Shown here: positions 23,248-35,734 of the stretch, one piece after another
Position numbering within the stretch: position 1 is the stretch's first letter
Layout of the letters: each line of letters starts with the position of its first letter
NCBI GenBank assembly: GCA_017311185.1
Contig: JAESUZ010002594.1
Coordinates: forward strand, 124,001 to 188,000
Source: Proteles cristata cristata
Lineage: Eukaryota > Chordata > Mammalia > Carnivora > Hyaenidae
Length of the DNA: 64,000 bases
Direction of reading: 5' to 3'
The notes under the pieces: model-generated
The model's input: the letters and a program-made list of their open reading frames with translations, nothing else
Told to the model about the DNA's origin: nothing
The model's database searches: none
Made by a program: the position numbers and the translations under genes

Positions 23248-24771
23248 AGGCTCCACTGTATGAGCAGGCAGGAGGGCAGAGTGCTGAGCTTCCACCAGCG
23301 AGTGGTGCCAACGAGCAGCCGGCACCCCACCACCCAGCATTGTCACGTCCATCAGACTGGCTGCGTAACTTTGGCTGTGTGCTTCCACGTCGGTCCTGGC
23401 CGCCCTTCACCTGCCTTGTTCGCACAGCTCTTCCTTTCCTGAGATGCAATAAGCTCTCCAATACCTTTCTAGCACATTCTTTTTCTCCTTAAGTGTACAA
23501 GCAAATGTGGAGTTGGTTTGTTGTTATATACTAAGAACGCTGGCTGATATAGGTGGATGTTATCTCATTATAGAAATCAAAACTTAGAGAGGTTAAATGA
23601 CCCATAAAATAAGACGTCCAAATAGTGGCAGGATTCCATCTCTCTTGTCCGTTTTCCATTCTCGCACACAACAATGTCCAGAACTGGATGGAATGTTTCC
23701 CTCTGCGAAGGAACACTTCTTCAATCAAAGATGCTGCTATACTAATGTGGAGAAAAAGCATTCGCAACATTTTAATGGGAGATTAGGGAAAACCCTTTTT
23801 TTCCAGGAACACTTCCCAAACTCTGCTTATCAGAACCCACCACCAAAGTGGAATGCGTTGGAATGCAATACTTCCATCCTCTTCAAAACAAAATCTGTTT
23901 CCTTTCTCTGCCACAGCATGCCAGAAAAGTCCCTACGAAAGCTAAGAAAAAGTCAAAGGACAGCATCTTTTTCCTCCTGCTCTACAGTGGAAACAGTCTT
24001 TTGAATACTTAATTGACTAAAGGGACACAGCTCCAAGGAGGCCCGGGCTCCTGTCAATCACTAAACAATTGTGGGCGGGGCACCGGCTCCAAACCAGGCA
24101 GCCCAGCCCTTTTACAAGAACTTGGAGTTGGCCTGATGGCTGTCTCTGAATAAACAATACCCTGCCTCTTCCTCCCAGAGATCTCTGGACAGGCCATGCC
24201 TCGCCCAGAGTGGGCACCCAATAAGCACCTACTGAATGAATACATCTTGTCATTCCTATATTAAGAGTTCAAAGCCATCTAACTTGGAGTTCGGATCCTA
24301 AGGACATGAAGGATCCGAAAAACAAATTCTTGCTTTGTTTTGTTTTTTTTGTCCTCCTTCATTTCTTTGCCCAAATTCCATTCCCTGATGTTGTTAGTGC
24401 TGAAGAAGTTGAGCTGGGAGCAGATGAAACATGACCACCAGAGCCAGACTTTCTAAAGTATCCCTAGAAAGGCAGAGACTTCCAGGAGACATGGGTGAAA
24501 AGCTCTGGCCCAGAAGGGAGGGTGCCATCGCCACTGCTGAGGGCTCTCAGAGAATGTACACTAACAGAATTAAACATGCTCTTTTCTTATCCCTGAAACA
24601 AGAGAAAGGCAAGACCCTGCACCCTCAGCTCCAGGATTATCCTCTACCTACTAGGGGGGTCAGAATTCATATCAGCTAAATATTCTCATCCTGTCCAGTA
24701 TCATTATCTAGTGACTCTGAAGATAAACCTAAGACCCATTGTGCACCACAAGCTCCCACATCAGCTTATCT
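23248..24771. other. Gene-free; weak MIR trace
   Basis: Reverse MIR-like trace at 23553-23640; 24170-24240 ends in 'acccaataagcacctactga', an old MIR/L2-type end. The rest is unique. ORFs here do not look coding. Confidence 0.5.
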
Positions 24772-25003
24772 TTTTTTAAAGTTTGTCTGTTTTCAGAGAG
24801 ACACAGAAAAAGACCAAGAGAGAAAGAGAGAGAATGGGGGAGTGGGAGAGGGCAGAGAGAGAGGGAGAGAGAATCCCAAGCAGGCTGCGCACTGTGAACA
24901 CAGAGCCCGACTTGGTAGGGTTCGAGCCCATAAGCTGTGAGACCGTGACCCGAGCCAAGATTAGGAGTCTGACAGTCAAATGGCTGAGCCACCCAGGCGC
25001 CCC
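24772..25003 (-). mobile_element. Felid-type SINE, diverged
   Basis: Reverse copy, ends gccacccaggcgcccc, GA-rich body. Confidence 0.9.
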
Positions 25004-25050
25004 AGTTTAGTGTCTGATCTTAAAAAGAAAAAAGAAAAAAAAAAAAACAG

Positions 25051-25276
25051 GGGCACCTAGGTGGCTTAGTCGGTTAAGCGTCCGACTTTCGCTTAGGTCA
25101 TGATCTCGCGGTTCGTGGGTTCGAGCCCCGCATCGGGCTCTGTGCTGATTGCCAGCTCGGAGCCTGGAGCCTGTTTCAGTCTGTGACTCCCTTTCTGTCT
25201 GACCCTCCCCTGCTCACGCTGTCTCCCTCCCTCTCTCTCTCTCTCCTAGAAAAAAAAAAATTAAAAAACAAAAAAA
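25051..25276 (+). mobile_element. Young-type SINE
   Basis: CGCTTAGG head, intact B box, CTCCTAGAAA tail. Confidence 0.93.
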
Positions 25277-25284
25277 TATCTGGA

Positions 25285-25625
25285 GGCACAGGGTAGTAAG
25301 AGTAAACCCTTCCTCCCCTGCACCCCCAGGTTCGCACTCTAATTCTTGGAACCTGTGAACCCTACCTGGCAAGAGCCCTTGCAGATGGGATTCAGATGAA
25401 GGGCCTCAAATTGGGGAGATTATCCTGGATTGCTGGGCGGAGGGGTGCGGTGGGGGGGGCTCAACTTTACCACATTAGTCTGTAAGAGCAGAGAGACTTC
25501 CCTGGCATGGGAGAGCTGAGAGAGGAGGAGATGTGTGAGACCATGTCCCACCTCCGACCTACAGAACTGTAAGACAGACAAGACCCAAGCCTCCACTTGA
25601 GCGTTGCTACTCTCTGCCTGTTCAA
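25285..25625 (+). mobile_element. MLT1-like MaLR LTR relic
   Basis: 'attcttggaacctgtgaac', 'tggggagattatcctggatt' and 'cctacagaactgtaagacag' appear in the order of an MLT1 LTR. Old and decayed. Confidence 0.72.
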
Positions 25626-25839
25626 GTTCATTTTAGGAACAAGTATGCAGACAAGCCAGGGGAAGTGAGCCTGCTTTTGTTGTTGCTATTTGTTTTTTCA
25701 TTTGTTTCCCTGACCAGCTATAAAAGTCCCTGCCAATCCCTCTGGAGTGACCACTAGCATCTTCTCTCCCATGTGAAACTCCTCTGGACTGAGTGGGCCA
25801 GTGAACTGCGGCTGCGGGCAGTTTCTCCTCCACGAAGCA

Positions 25840-25935
25840 CAGAATGTCAGAGCTAGTTAGGGGCCTTGATCATCTAGTCCAGTCTTATTTTACAGTGGGA
25901 AACAGATGCCCAGAGAGTTAAAAAGACTTCCTGAG
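25840..25935 (-). mobile_element. MIR-like relic
   Basis: 'gatcatctagtccagtctta' then 'gatgcccagagagtta', an ancient SINE-type core. Family uncertain. Confidence 0.45.
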
Positions 25936-27109
25936 TATACAAAAAAACCCCACTGATGTCCAGCCCCTATCCCCAGAGATGCTGATTCAATTGTTCTGTG
26001 GACCGCCCTAAGTATTATTTTCCAAAGTCCTCCTTTCTCATGGGCCTTTGAATTCTGCCTACTCTCAGCACATACTGAATTCTACTTAAACGTCCAGACT
26101 AATGATAATTAATTTCCAACATCACAGATGCCAAGACGGGTGTTATTCCTGGTCTGGTCCCTATAAGCTTTCATTTGGTGCGAAGCAAAAGCAAAACATT
26201 TAATTGGATTTCCGCATGTTCTTCCCTACAAGTTCTCCCTTTCCCTGTGCTTGTTTACCTTCGGAGAGAGAACCTCGTGTGCCTCCATTTCCTGCCCTGG
26301 GTCCTACAATGTCATTGTTTCTTTTTCTTCTCCAGGCCTTGGGACATGAAGTCTCTCCCCAATCCTCAGTCCCAACAGTCGACAGGCCTCTCGCTAGGGC
26401 CCTGCCTGCCCGCACCACCTTCGGCCTGGCATCGGCAGCCGCCTTGCCTCCAAGCTGCGCTCATGCCAACGTGAGGTCGCTGTTTCCTCCGGAGCAGCAG
26501 TAGTGCCTGGAAAGTTGCTCTTTGCAGATGCTTTGATTTTTCAGATTAATACCTCGTTTATTAAAGTTAAATTTAAAGATCCAGTATTTCTAGTGGAAAT
26601 CTCCATCTTTCTAGTTATTAATCAAGCACAATTCAATAATCACTTTTCAAAGTGCCTTCACAAATTAACTTAATGATCTTAAAAATTTAAACACTGACTC
26701 CATAGATTTAGTATATTATAATTCTCTTTTTAATCCTCTTTCTGATTAACGCCTTCCATTTGAGTCTCAAGTCCCATTAGTATCATACTGCCAATTCATC
26801 AGATCCTGCTCACAATACGGAATTACACTGTGAATGTTTATACCATTGCATGAGTTGGGTTGACCGAATTCTGTATCTCTCTCACCTTTTCCTTGCTTGG
26901 CTGGGCCGTAACTCACATTTTTAAATAGCACCCTTTGTATTCTACACGGTTCTCCTGGTTTTGCTTGGCTCCACAGTTTTTAGGCCCCATGCTAAGGATC
27001 CCCCACCATCTGCTAACAGCACCCCACACCAGGGCCTTATCTCTTCCCCACCTCTGACCTCCCTTGGCCCATCCTAACATCCCTACACGGACCGAATTCC
27101 AGTGGGGAG
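25936..27109. other. No feature seen
   Basis: Unique sequence, GC-moderate to 26500 then AT-rich to 26900. ORFs 26175-26503 have no similarity. Confidence 0.5.
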
Positions 27110-27425
27110 ACCCAACCCCTGCACTGTCGCTCTTATCTTTTCCCCTTTCTGAATGTTCTCTCCCCTTCTCCATCTTCAAGGCTCCAGTCAAATCCTATCT
27201 TCCTTCACCACAGCCCAGGATTTCTCTCCTCTCCGCACACGCATCGCCCATTGCTGCTACTTTCACATTACCCTGTGCATCATGTTATTGCTAGTTAGTT
27301 TCTTCCTTCTTTTTGTCTTCCCTCATCTATATTAGAAACTCTTAGAAGACCGGAGCCGTGTTTTAGACAGTGTAAATCCCTGTTTACAGCCTAGCACAGG
27401 CATGACAGCAACTCAGTAAATGACT
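27110..27425 (+). mobile_element. L2 LINE 3' relic
   Basis: 'ggctccagtcaaatcctatc', 'attagaaactcttagaagac', 'agcctagcacaggcatgaca' follow the L2 3' end. Confidence 0.75.
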
Positions 27426-27913
27426 GCAAGGGTAGGTGACTGAGAGGTGGGCCTCCATTAGCGTGCAGTCCCCAGATGTCTAATTCTGCCCCTTCCCAGG
27501 GTGCTGTGGGCAGTCACCAACTGAGGTTTGGTCATTCATGCTAACCAATCGAGCCTACGGCACATTCTATCAGCAGGTCAGTCGGCTTCTCAGCTTGCTT
27601 GGTGCAGAATTACTGACTTCAACCAGCTAGTAAATCCCCGAGAAGTCAGGTCTGGTTCAGATTTTCCATCCTGAGCTTACGATGCCTGCAGTTTTCCAAA
27701 CACTTCTATCTGAAAAATATCCTCCCGTCTGTTTAACTCTGGCTAAAAAGAAACTGCCGCCTAATGTGCTTTGGTGAACCTTACTCGTGGGCAGTGAGTA
27801 CGTGGAAGGAGACAGGGGATGGGACGAGCAGCTCATAAAAAGCCTTTTGCTAGTTTAGCTGTGTCAAGACACACAGGAAGACAGGCTTATTTTTACAGGA
27901 GCTAAGTTTGCGG
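27426..27913. other. No feature seen
   Basis: Unique sequence, no gene. Confidence 0.5.
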
Positions 27914-28051
27914 TTTCTCGATAAATATATAGATAAATATATCTATATCTATACCTTTATCTATCTATCCGTATCTATCTGGATGACTATATCTATCTAC
28001 CTAGATATATATCTAGGTAGGTAGGTAGGTAGATAGATAGATAGATATAGA
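27914..28051. repeat. (TATC)n / (GATA)n microsatellite with central palindrome
   Basis: TATC-type repeats (27940-27996) switch to GGTA/GATA repeats (28014-28050) across a perfect 24-base palindrome at 27997-28020. Confidence 0.95.
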
Positions 28052-28599
28052 TGTGCAAAGGGGTATCTACAGCTCCTTGTATCCAGAGGAAGGAAATCAG
28101 AAAAAAAACGTCCACATGACAAATGAACAAGGACAACCAAACCCCAGCCCCGAGATGGCTCTGACTTACTGCAGGCACCAGGCAGTCTCCCAACTATTGG
28201 TCTGGCAGTTTCAATTGAAAGCAGTTGCAATTGAAAAGTTGCAATTGAAAGCAGTCTCCCCACCCAGCAAGAGTATGACTCATGTGCGGTCCCCTAGGCC
28301 AAGTGTTTTACAAAATACTCTGCATCACCATGGCAACAGCCCAGCATCTGCTTTCGTATGGGTGTGGTTAAACTAAGTACTGCTTCCCCTCCCCCCCCTT
28401 TTTTGTATCTCTATGACCAGTTACAAATTTGAAACATTAATCACAGGGAAAAGCCATTTGACACATACCAGAGAGAGTTGTCACCAGCAGTGAGGAAAAG
28501 GGAGACCCGAAATGACACAATTAACTTTTGTTAACTTCTACTCTTTGCCATGTGTCCCTGATGGGAAGTTAGTTAGTCACACACAGTACTGAGCTACCT
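28052..28599. other. Gene-free; small tandem repeat
   Basis: Three diverged units of about 16 bases containing caattgaaa at 28206-28252. Nothing else seen. Confidence 0.5.
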
Positions 28600-28790
28600 G
28601 AGGATGGTGATAGTAATTACTGAGCTCTGACAGTGAGGTACTCTTAATGCTCACACGTCACTCATTATTATTCCTATTTTACAGATGACGGACGAAACTA
28701 AGACACCAGAGTTTAAGGCTGCACAACCGGTCAGTAGCAAAGCCAGGATTCACTCAGGCAATCTGATTCCAGGGACCCACACTCGACTAC
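28600..28790 (-). mobile_element. MIR SINE relic
   Basis: Reverse MIR: 'attcctattttacagatgac', 'agtagcaaagccaggattca'. Confidence 0.78.
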
Positions 28791-28912
28791 TGTATCTGAC
28801 TACATCAGCTTATGAGACAGAAAGACCCTCCCAAGTTGTCTGCATGGGTTTTTTATTTGTTTTTACCAACCAAAGTTAGATTATATCAAGGCTTAAAAGA
28901 CTAAAATAGAAT

Positions 28913-29141
28913 GGGGGTGCCTGGGTGGCTCAGTGGGTTAAGCGTCCGAACTCGGCTCAGGTCATGATCTTGCGGTTCGTGGGTTCAAGCCCCATGTCAG
29001 GCTCTGTGCTGACAGCTCAGAGCCTGGAGCCTGTTTCAGATTCTGTGTCTCCCTCTCTCTGTGCCCCTCCCCTGCTCATGCTCTGTCTCTCTCCCAAAAA
29101 TAAAGAAATTAATAAATAATAAATAAATAAATAATTTCTTA
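28913..29141 (+). mobile_element. Felid-type SINE
   Basis: 19-base target duplication at 28894-28912 and 29142-29160, differing at one base. Confidence 0.94.
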
Positions 29142-29160
29142 AAAAGACTAAAATAGGATG

Positions 29161-29810
29161 GATTTCTAATTTGACAGCTAACTGCTAAGTAAGCAAAAAC
29201 ACTGAAGAAGAGACCAGGACAGAGATGCCACGCTCACAGATACATGGAGAAAGTTCTGTGTTTGCTGCTAATCGGCCCCAATTCCTCCTTAGGGTTGACT
29301 GCTTTACCTTCCTTCACAGCCACACATTCTACCCTAGGCCAGGCAGCTCACAAATCCTACCCCCTCACCACGAGGGAGCCAGTTGAGGTTGGGGTAGGTC
29401 TTCCCGGGGATGGGCCAGCACAAGTCCACTGCCATTGCTGGAAACACAATTCACAGACCTTATCCCACTGACAGAGGGCCATCAGGGACACCCAGGACAG
29501 CCTCATGCCCTGGACAAGTATCCCCATTTGCCAGGACACCCTCTCAGCTGTCTGAACTCAAGGAGGGCTATTAGCTCTGGGTCCAGAGCCATTATTTGAG
29601 ATGAAGATGAAAAAGGAGGTGATGACTACAGTCATGTAATGCAAAACTGAGAGTGGAGGTTTGGATGCACATAAATTCAAAAGCAAACTGAGAATTACAC
29701 GTAACCTCGTTTTTTAGGCACTGAAGGATCATGTTGGCTAGCAGTTTTCTTAGGTCTAATTCAGGTCATCAAAGGTAACATGAAATCCCTCTGGGATTAG
29801 AGCATTATGC
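29161..29810. other. No feature seen
   Basis: Unique-looking sequence upstream of an LTR; I see no retroviral gene in it. Confidence 0.45.
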
Positions 29811-30331
29811 TGTGGGGCCAAGGCAGCCGCCCCAGAATGAGCCACTTTGGCATGGAGGTTATTGGAGTTAAAAAGCAATCAAAACTCAGCAGACTCAGGA
29901 AAAACTCTTTACCTCCCCCACAAGTGTCTGGAAAGAATTTAGAGGAGGGCCTGCTGCAGAAGAGCAGTCATCATAGATAACTACACTGCACCACCAACGA
30001 GGCATGGGAAACAGGGAGGGACATAGCCCAGCCTGTTTGATCCAAGTCCTCTGTGTCCTGCTGTTTCTGAGTGGCTGGCAAACCTACTCTTCTTTACCTT
30101 CCTGGGAATTGCATCCCCTCCCTTTGAAGTTCAAGACCTACTTCCTGCTCTTTAGCTCGGGACCATATATATACCTCCTTTCACCTGTTTTTAGAATTTC
30201 CATGTCTATGTGGATTCCCTGTACCTAGAAGATTAAGTTTGGTTTCTTCCTGTTAATCTGTCTCATGTCAATTTGATTCTTAGTCCAGAGAGAAGGACCT
30301 TGAAGGGGGCACTAAATTCTTGCTCCCAACA
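29811..30331 (+). mobile_element. Solo LTR, copy 1 of an ERV family
   Basis: Starts TGTGGGGCC, ends CCCAACA. Contains a TATA-like ccatatatatacc at 30163-30175 and 'gattaagtttggtttcttcc' then 'ctgttaatctgtctcatgtc'. The same blocks, in the same order, occur reversed at 37711-38430. No matching target duplication remains. Confidence 0.78.
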
Positions 30332-30484
30332 GTACAAAAATTTTGTGCCATGATAAACTAGTGTTGCAAGTATGGCCGACGTGTCAGGCCTGCCGTGGAG
30401 AGGTGGGCAAGATGTGATTGTCAGAAATCCGTCTCATCCTCAGAGGAAGGCGGATCACGCAGGAGGGCTGCGTGGGACCATCCC

Positions 30485-30640
30485 CCAGCTCTGGGGTAGA
30501 CTAGCCATGGAACTGGGCAAGTTACTTTACTTCTCGTGAAAAGGGGATAGTAATAGTTCCTACCTCTTAGGGTTGTTATGAGGATCAAAGAAACCAATCC
30601 ATGCCAAAGGCTCCTCACAGTTCCTGGGACTCCTGCCTTC
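30485..30640 (+). mobile_element. MIR SINE relic
   Basis: Forward MIR: 'gggcaagttactttacttct', 'tagggttgttatgaggatca'. Confidence 0.8.
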
Positions 30641-30660
30641 TCTTTAAGAATCTTCCATTC

Positions 30661-30770
30661 CTGTGGTGACTGGCTGCCTCAGTCATAAGAGAGGTAGCTC
30701 CTGATCTCGGGGCAGTGAGTTCGAGCCCCACACTGGGTGTAGAGATTATGTAAATAAATAAACTTTTTAA
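30661..30770 (+). mobile_element. Old short SINE
   Basis: Short type ending 'gtgtagagattatgtaaata'. Target duplication aagaatcttccattc (30646-30660) and aaaaatctgccattc (30771-30785). Confidence 0.88.
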
Positions 30771-30785
30771 AAAAATCTGCCATTC

Positions 30786-31193
30786 AATTGAGCTTACTGT
30801 ATTTCCACATGAGCTCAGCCTACCTGCTGACATGGTATGGAGGGGAAGTTGGTTTGCTTGCTAATTGGGAGGCTACTATGTAAAAAGCCTTATTTATCTA
30901 ATTGAAGAGTTTTGAGCAATCTTTCCAAGGTGGAAGAGCAAGTATGTGGTGGGAACTTGTCCTGGGGCAGCTGTGCACTCCAGCTGAGGGGTGGGACTCC
31001 ACTGGTGCCTGGGACCTAATACGCTAGGATTCTACTGAGTGTGCCTCTCAGACTGTGGGTTCTAATACATACAATTCAGTGTGGCCACACTGCATGCTGA
31101 CCACTCACTTACAAAATTTATTTAATTCTTCTCTTTTAGTGAAGGACAGCAGTGTTAGAGTTTTGCCAATAAATATCTAAAAGGAGCAATTTC
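30786..31193. other. No feature seen
   Basis: Unique sequence without gene or repeat call. Confidence 0.5.
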
Positions 31194-31397
31194 TGGAGCT
31201 CCTGGATGGCTCAGTCGGTTGAGCGTCTGACTTAGGCTCAGGTCATGGTCTCACGGTCCATGGGTTTGAGCCCCGCGTCGGGCTCTCATTGCAGTGCCTG
31301 CTTCAGATCCTCATCTCCCTCTCTCTCTGAACCTCCCTCCCTCTCTCCCTCTCAAAAATAAAGATATAAACAGAAAGACAGAAGAAAGAAAGAAAGT
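31194..31397 (+). mobile_element. Felid-type SINE, short body
   Basis: Head ggagctcctggatggctcag with intact B box region; tail runs into (GAAA)n. Confidence 0.88.
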
Positions 31398-31696
31398 GAT
31401 TTCAAAGCTACTGTGAAGCAATTACATGCCATGGATTCAAATGTCTAAACTTGCAAAATCTGGCAAAAAGAAAGGGTATGAGTGGATGCCAAACATAAGG
31501 GAAGAGTGAGGGAAAGGTAAAGCACAGAGGACTACCGGATTTTTGTTTCTCTGTGATCATAGTCAGAACTAGAGACTGTAAAAGGGGTGGGAAAATGTGT
31601 ATGGGCTTTTATTAGAGCCAGTTTTAATTTTTAAAAACTGCTTACAACAGTGTATAGTTACCAGGCAACTGTAACCAAGTTACTACATCAGTGGTG

Positions 31697-31702
<6 letters not shown>

Positions 31703-31748
<46 letters not shown>
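31703..31748. repeat. (AC)23 microsatellite
   Basis: 46 bases of perfect AC repeat. Confidence 0.97.
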
Positions 31749-31750
<2 letters not shown>

Positions 31751-31858
31751 ATGATCTTCCCAGCAAAGGGCCCCTGACTCATTTTCACCAGCCGTCAATA
31801 CCATCGCTCACAGATCTACAGCAGCCATGATATCATCATTTCTTCCAATGAGCTAGAG

Positions 31859-31860
<2 letters not shown>

Positions 31861-31889
<29 letters not shown>
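31861..31889. repeat. (GT)14 microsatellite
   Basis: 29 bases of GT repeat followed by GCGTGCGAGAG. Confidence 0.97.
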
Positions 31890-31893
<4 letters not shown>

Positions 31894-32069
31894 CGAGAGT
31901 GTGTCAGAAATGGGACAGGGCAGCAAGAAAGGGAGTCAAATGATCACCAGTTTCCCCAGCAGCAGGCTTAGTTTAGGACACTGATAAGGTTTAGGAGAAT
32001 CACGATGTACTTTGAGGGAACTGACTGAAGACTACATTCAACCATAAGGCAGTGGGTCCAGTATTTACT

Positions 32070-32310
32070 CACACGAACTCTGGCACCAGACTGCCTCAGT
32101 TTGAATTCCAATTTCTTTACTTCCTTGCTATGTTTTCATGGATGAGTTGTCTAACCCTGATAAGTTTCAATTCCTCCATCTGCAAATGGGGGATAATAAT
32201 AGACCCTACACTGTAAAGTTGTTGTCAGGATTAAATCAGTTAAAATAGATTGACTGCTTCAAACAGTGGATGGCACATAATTAGCACTCAACACACGTCA
32301 ACTTTATTAT
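32070..32310 (+). mobile_element. MIR SINE relic, nearly full length
   Basis: Forward MIR from 'ctggcaccagactgcctcag' through 'gttgttgtcaggattaaatc' to 'cataattagcactcaaca'. Confidence 0.88.
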
Positions 32311-33014
32311 CTCTCCCAATGAACATCAGAGGTAACTCAAAAATGCTAATCCTTTTGACCAGTGATTTTCAACAAGCATGAGTCACCTCTAAAAAATGGG
32401 GGAATTTACAAGTGTGTGTTTCAGCTGCCGCCCTGATCGGCATAGCCAGCACTCCATGGCTACATAGGGTCAGGGTTAGGGCTAGATGTTCCACTACCCA
32501 TAGATCAGTGCAGTGGTGAACTGCCTCAGGTCCTACACAACTTTATGTATCCTCCCAGCCTTCACATGGGTCAAAGTTTTGTCTATGACTATCTGAACCT
32601 AGAGCCCAATTCCATTTTATGTATAAATGCAAAGCATTGACCATTACTGAATTTTATAGGAATGCAACTGGCATGTAAATCAAGTAAAGTTAAACTTTGG
32701 TTGCTTAGAACCTTCCCAAGAATTGCTCACATTTTGTAAAATGAGGTAACTAACAACAAATCTGAGTCACCAACATAACACACCTGTATCTGCCAGTAAC
32801 TGTACTATTGCAATCACCGTGATTTCTATGTGCACTTGCAAGATTCTTATTCCATCCTGTGTCTTCCAAGGTAGCTATGCCTGAGCAACTGCATGCTGGA
32901 ATTGGCATGTTTTATTATAAATTACTTCCCTTTCATTTCTCCTTTATATGACTGTTTGGGTATTAGATTGGTTTTTTTTTTTTTTTTTTAATTATGTAAC
33001 TAGACCGTAATCAA
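32311..33014. other. No feature seen
   Basis: Unique sequence; T run at 32972-32989. Confidence 0.5.
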
Positions 33015-33110
33015 GGATCAGGAGACCCCTGGCTCCACAACAGACTTGCTGTATGAAGTAATAAGAATCAGTAATCTTTCTGAGCCTACAGTGTCCTCAT
33101 TCAGATAACA
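33015..33110 (+). mobile_element. MIR-like trace
   Basis: 'cagacttgctgtatgaagta' and 'tgagcctacagtgtcctcat' resemble the MIR core; weak. Confidence 0.45.
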
Positions 33111-33679
33111 AATATTTACAGAACACCTGCTACTAACCAGAGTGTGGGCTGAGCTTTACCGGGGTAAAGAATGCAACATTATCCTTGGTCTCCAGAAGAT
33201 TCTCAGTCACTCCAGAAGGGAGGGGACTAGATGCTCTCGGAGGTCTCATTCAGCTTTAACAGTCTCCGAATCCATGAATCTAAATAGAACTTAATGCTTA
33301 CTACCTTTTAGGTCCATGTGTGAGGTCCCCTGAGCTCACAAATTTTGTTAGACTGGAGGAAACAGTTATTTGAAGTTAGATCACCAAAAGGGTTTCTCCA
33401 GAATGGTAAATCACCATCTTAATTTAACTCAATTCAAAGTGTCTCTGTGAAACCTTTTTCCCCCCCAAACTAAGGTATAAGTATTGTTATTACTTTCAAT
33501 CCCATTTCATTTTAATAAAGCAGTGTCCCCTCCCTCTAAAAAGTCATTGAGCACCTACTGGCCCTCTCTTCTCTTGGTAGTAATTTCTAGTTTATAATAT
33601 TGATGCTGCTGTTATGTTATCTTTACATGTAGACAGGCAATTTTAAATGAGTATATTTTAACATAAATTTAAGGTTTTT
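33111..33679. other. No feature seen
   Basis: AT-rich unique sequence. Confidence 0.5.
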
Positions 33680-33695
33680 AAAATTGAGAGTAATA

Positions 33696-33923
33696 GGGGC
33701 GCCTGGGTGGCTCAGTCAGTTGAGCGTCTGACTTCAGCTCAGGTCATGATCTCACAGATCATGGGTTCGAGCCCCGCATTGGGCTCTGTGCTGACATCTA
33801 GCTCAGAGCCTGGAACCTGTTTTGGATTCTGTGTCTCCCTCTCTCTCTCACCTTCCCCTGCTCATGCTGTCTCTCTCTCAGAAATAAATAAAACATTAAA
33901 AAATATTTTTTAAATAAATAAAT
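33696..33923 (+). mobile_element. Felid-type SINE
   Basis: Intact B box. Target duplication aaaattgagagtaata (33680-33695) and aaaattgagagaaata (33924-33939). Confidence 0.94.
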
Positions 33924-33939
33924 AAAATTGAGAGAAATA

Positions 33940-34494
33940 ATCTTAAGGGAGGGATAAAAGAGTAGGGAAGAGGGAAAGTTACAAAGAATAAGGAAGCTAA
34001 GGTAAGAAGCACAATATAATTATGGTGGACAGGATCAGGAAGAAAGTTAAAAGACATCAGAAAACAAAACAATTTTTAAAGATGAGGAAGAGCAATGTGG
34101 TAGGAAGATAGCAGGGAGGAGTGGGACAAGTCCTCTTCGGTTTATTCATGCCTCCCCACCTCCCAAACAGCTGATACCCCTGGTTGCAATGCCCCTTGGC
34201 TTCTTCTGTAGGACTCGGCTCAAGGCGAAGCAGTACCAGGGTCAGTGGGCCTCTGGTGCCCCCTGCAGGTCCTCAAGGCAACTTGCGGGCCGACTTCTCA
34301 GACCGCATTTACCCTGTATTCAGAAACCTGGGTCCACGGACAGACAGAGCAAACCCGTTCCAACAGTGTGAATTTCTGGGAATGACATCAAGGTTATGCT
34401 CTGGCATTCCTCATACTGATGAGATGAGAGATTTCACCAAGATTTATACAAGACTGGCCGTGTAGTTAGCTGTGATTTAGTTAAAATGCCTGAT
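33940..34494. other. No feature seen
   Basis: The 93-codon ORF at 34184-34465 has no family I recognise and no supporting splice or promoter context; I do not call it a gene. Confidence 0.45.
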
Positions 34495-34690
34495 ATTTGT
34501 CAGAAAGATTAGGTTTGAATGTCTGCTTTGTAACTAATTAGTTTTGTCATCCTGGGAAAGTGCATTGACCCCCTGGAGCTGTCCCCTCACCTTTAAAATG
34601 GACATATCAACGTAGACCTTACAGGGTGGCCATGAGAATGAAATGCGATATGATGGGTATAAAGTGCCTCATTCAGTGTCCAGTACCTGG
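34495..34690 (+). mobile_element. MIR SINE relic
   Basis: Forward MIR: 'ttacagggtggccatgagaa' and 'cattcagtgtccagtacctg'. Confidence 0.72.
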
Positions 34691-35734
34691 TCATGACCTC
34701 ACCCCAAATGGAAAGAGCATATGAAGAGCTCTAGATCTCTGGTGATCCAGAAACCAAGGGCACGTAAATAATTGTCATGCTCTTTATATTCTCTCTCCCC
34801 CTCCCTCTCTCCCCTATTCGTCTGAGCAGAAGCTGACAGCAGTGCCTGCGGTTTCTGATTCGGAGCGAGAAATCGCCCAGGTGGCGCCCCTGCTTCCTGC
34901 AGCCCTGTGCCTAGGTGACAAGGATGGTGACCAGGACTGTCCTCAGTGCGACCCGGACCTTCTTTCCCAGGAGGGTCCTGAAAACTCACAGTACTTGATT
35001 CTTGTAGCCCTACAAGCTGGGAGGAGCACTGGCCTCCAGACTTCGCACAAGCAGATGTCGGTGCCCAGGCTGCCTTCCCCAGCCTCAATCCCCGGGGCCT
35101 CACAGACACTGCTCGCGAGCTCTGACTGTGTCTGACCGTGTCTGCTGTGGAGTGCTACTTGGCAGGGCACCAAGCAGCAAGAACCCGACAGCCGTCCCCC
35201 TTTCTGTTCCCTAAGATTTGAAGTGACACCTTGGACAGGCGCTCCTGGTGCTAAGTTCTGAGCTAGTCAGAACCACTAGACGTAACTTCATTGGCACCAC
35301 GCATAGTTAGCTGTGGAGCAAGAACTGTAAGAACCGTGAGCAAGAGGAAGGGAGCCCCTTATCCCTCTTTTCACAGAAGAGGAAACAGTCCCCACATCTC
35401 CTTTGATAAATCAGTTGGCTCTTCTGTACCCATTTGGAAGCCAGAAAGGCTAAATAACAATTAGCACTGTGTCGGCTCAGCAGACTAAGCTTTGAAGTCT
35501 TCCTAAGCGTTTAATAAGACAATAGTCATCAGTTAAAGGGACAAACTATTAGGTATTGAGGTAGACAAAGCTTTTCAGCTTATTGAGGAAAATTAGCCAC
35601 AAGTATACAAGGAAATAAAGATGTATAAACTCTTCCTAATTACTCAAAAGATGTTTATAAATGGCCAAAAATTTTACCTACTGACCACAAATTCAGAAGA
35701 TTTAGAATAAAAATCAATGGAAGGACAGATAAAT
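34691..35734. other. No feature seen
   Basis: GC-moderate to 35220, then AT-rich. Overlapping ORFs on both strands at 34699-35173 lack similarity. Confidence 0.45.

Larger units (their letters stand above)
31398..32069. other. Gene-free; two dinucleotide repeats
   Basis: Holds (AC)23 at 31703-31748 and (GT)14 at 31861-31889, in opposite orientation. Otherwise unique. Confidence 0.6.

Noticed and set aside
23248..23545. Possible LTR
   Set aside because: The end vaguely resembles a MaLR LTR terminus, but no ordered landmarks were found.
34184..34465. 93-codon plus ORF
   Set aside because: Two frames open together, no similarity, no promoter or splice context.
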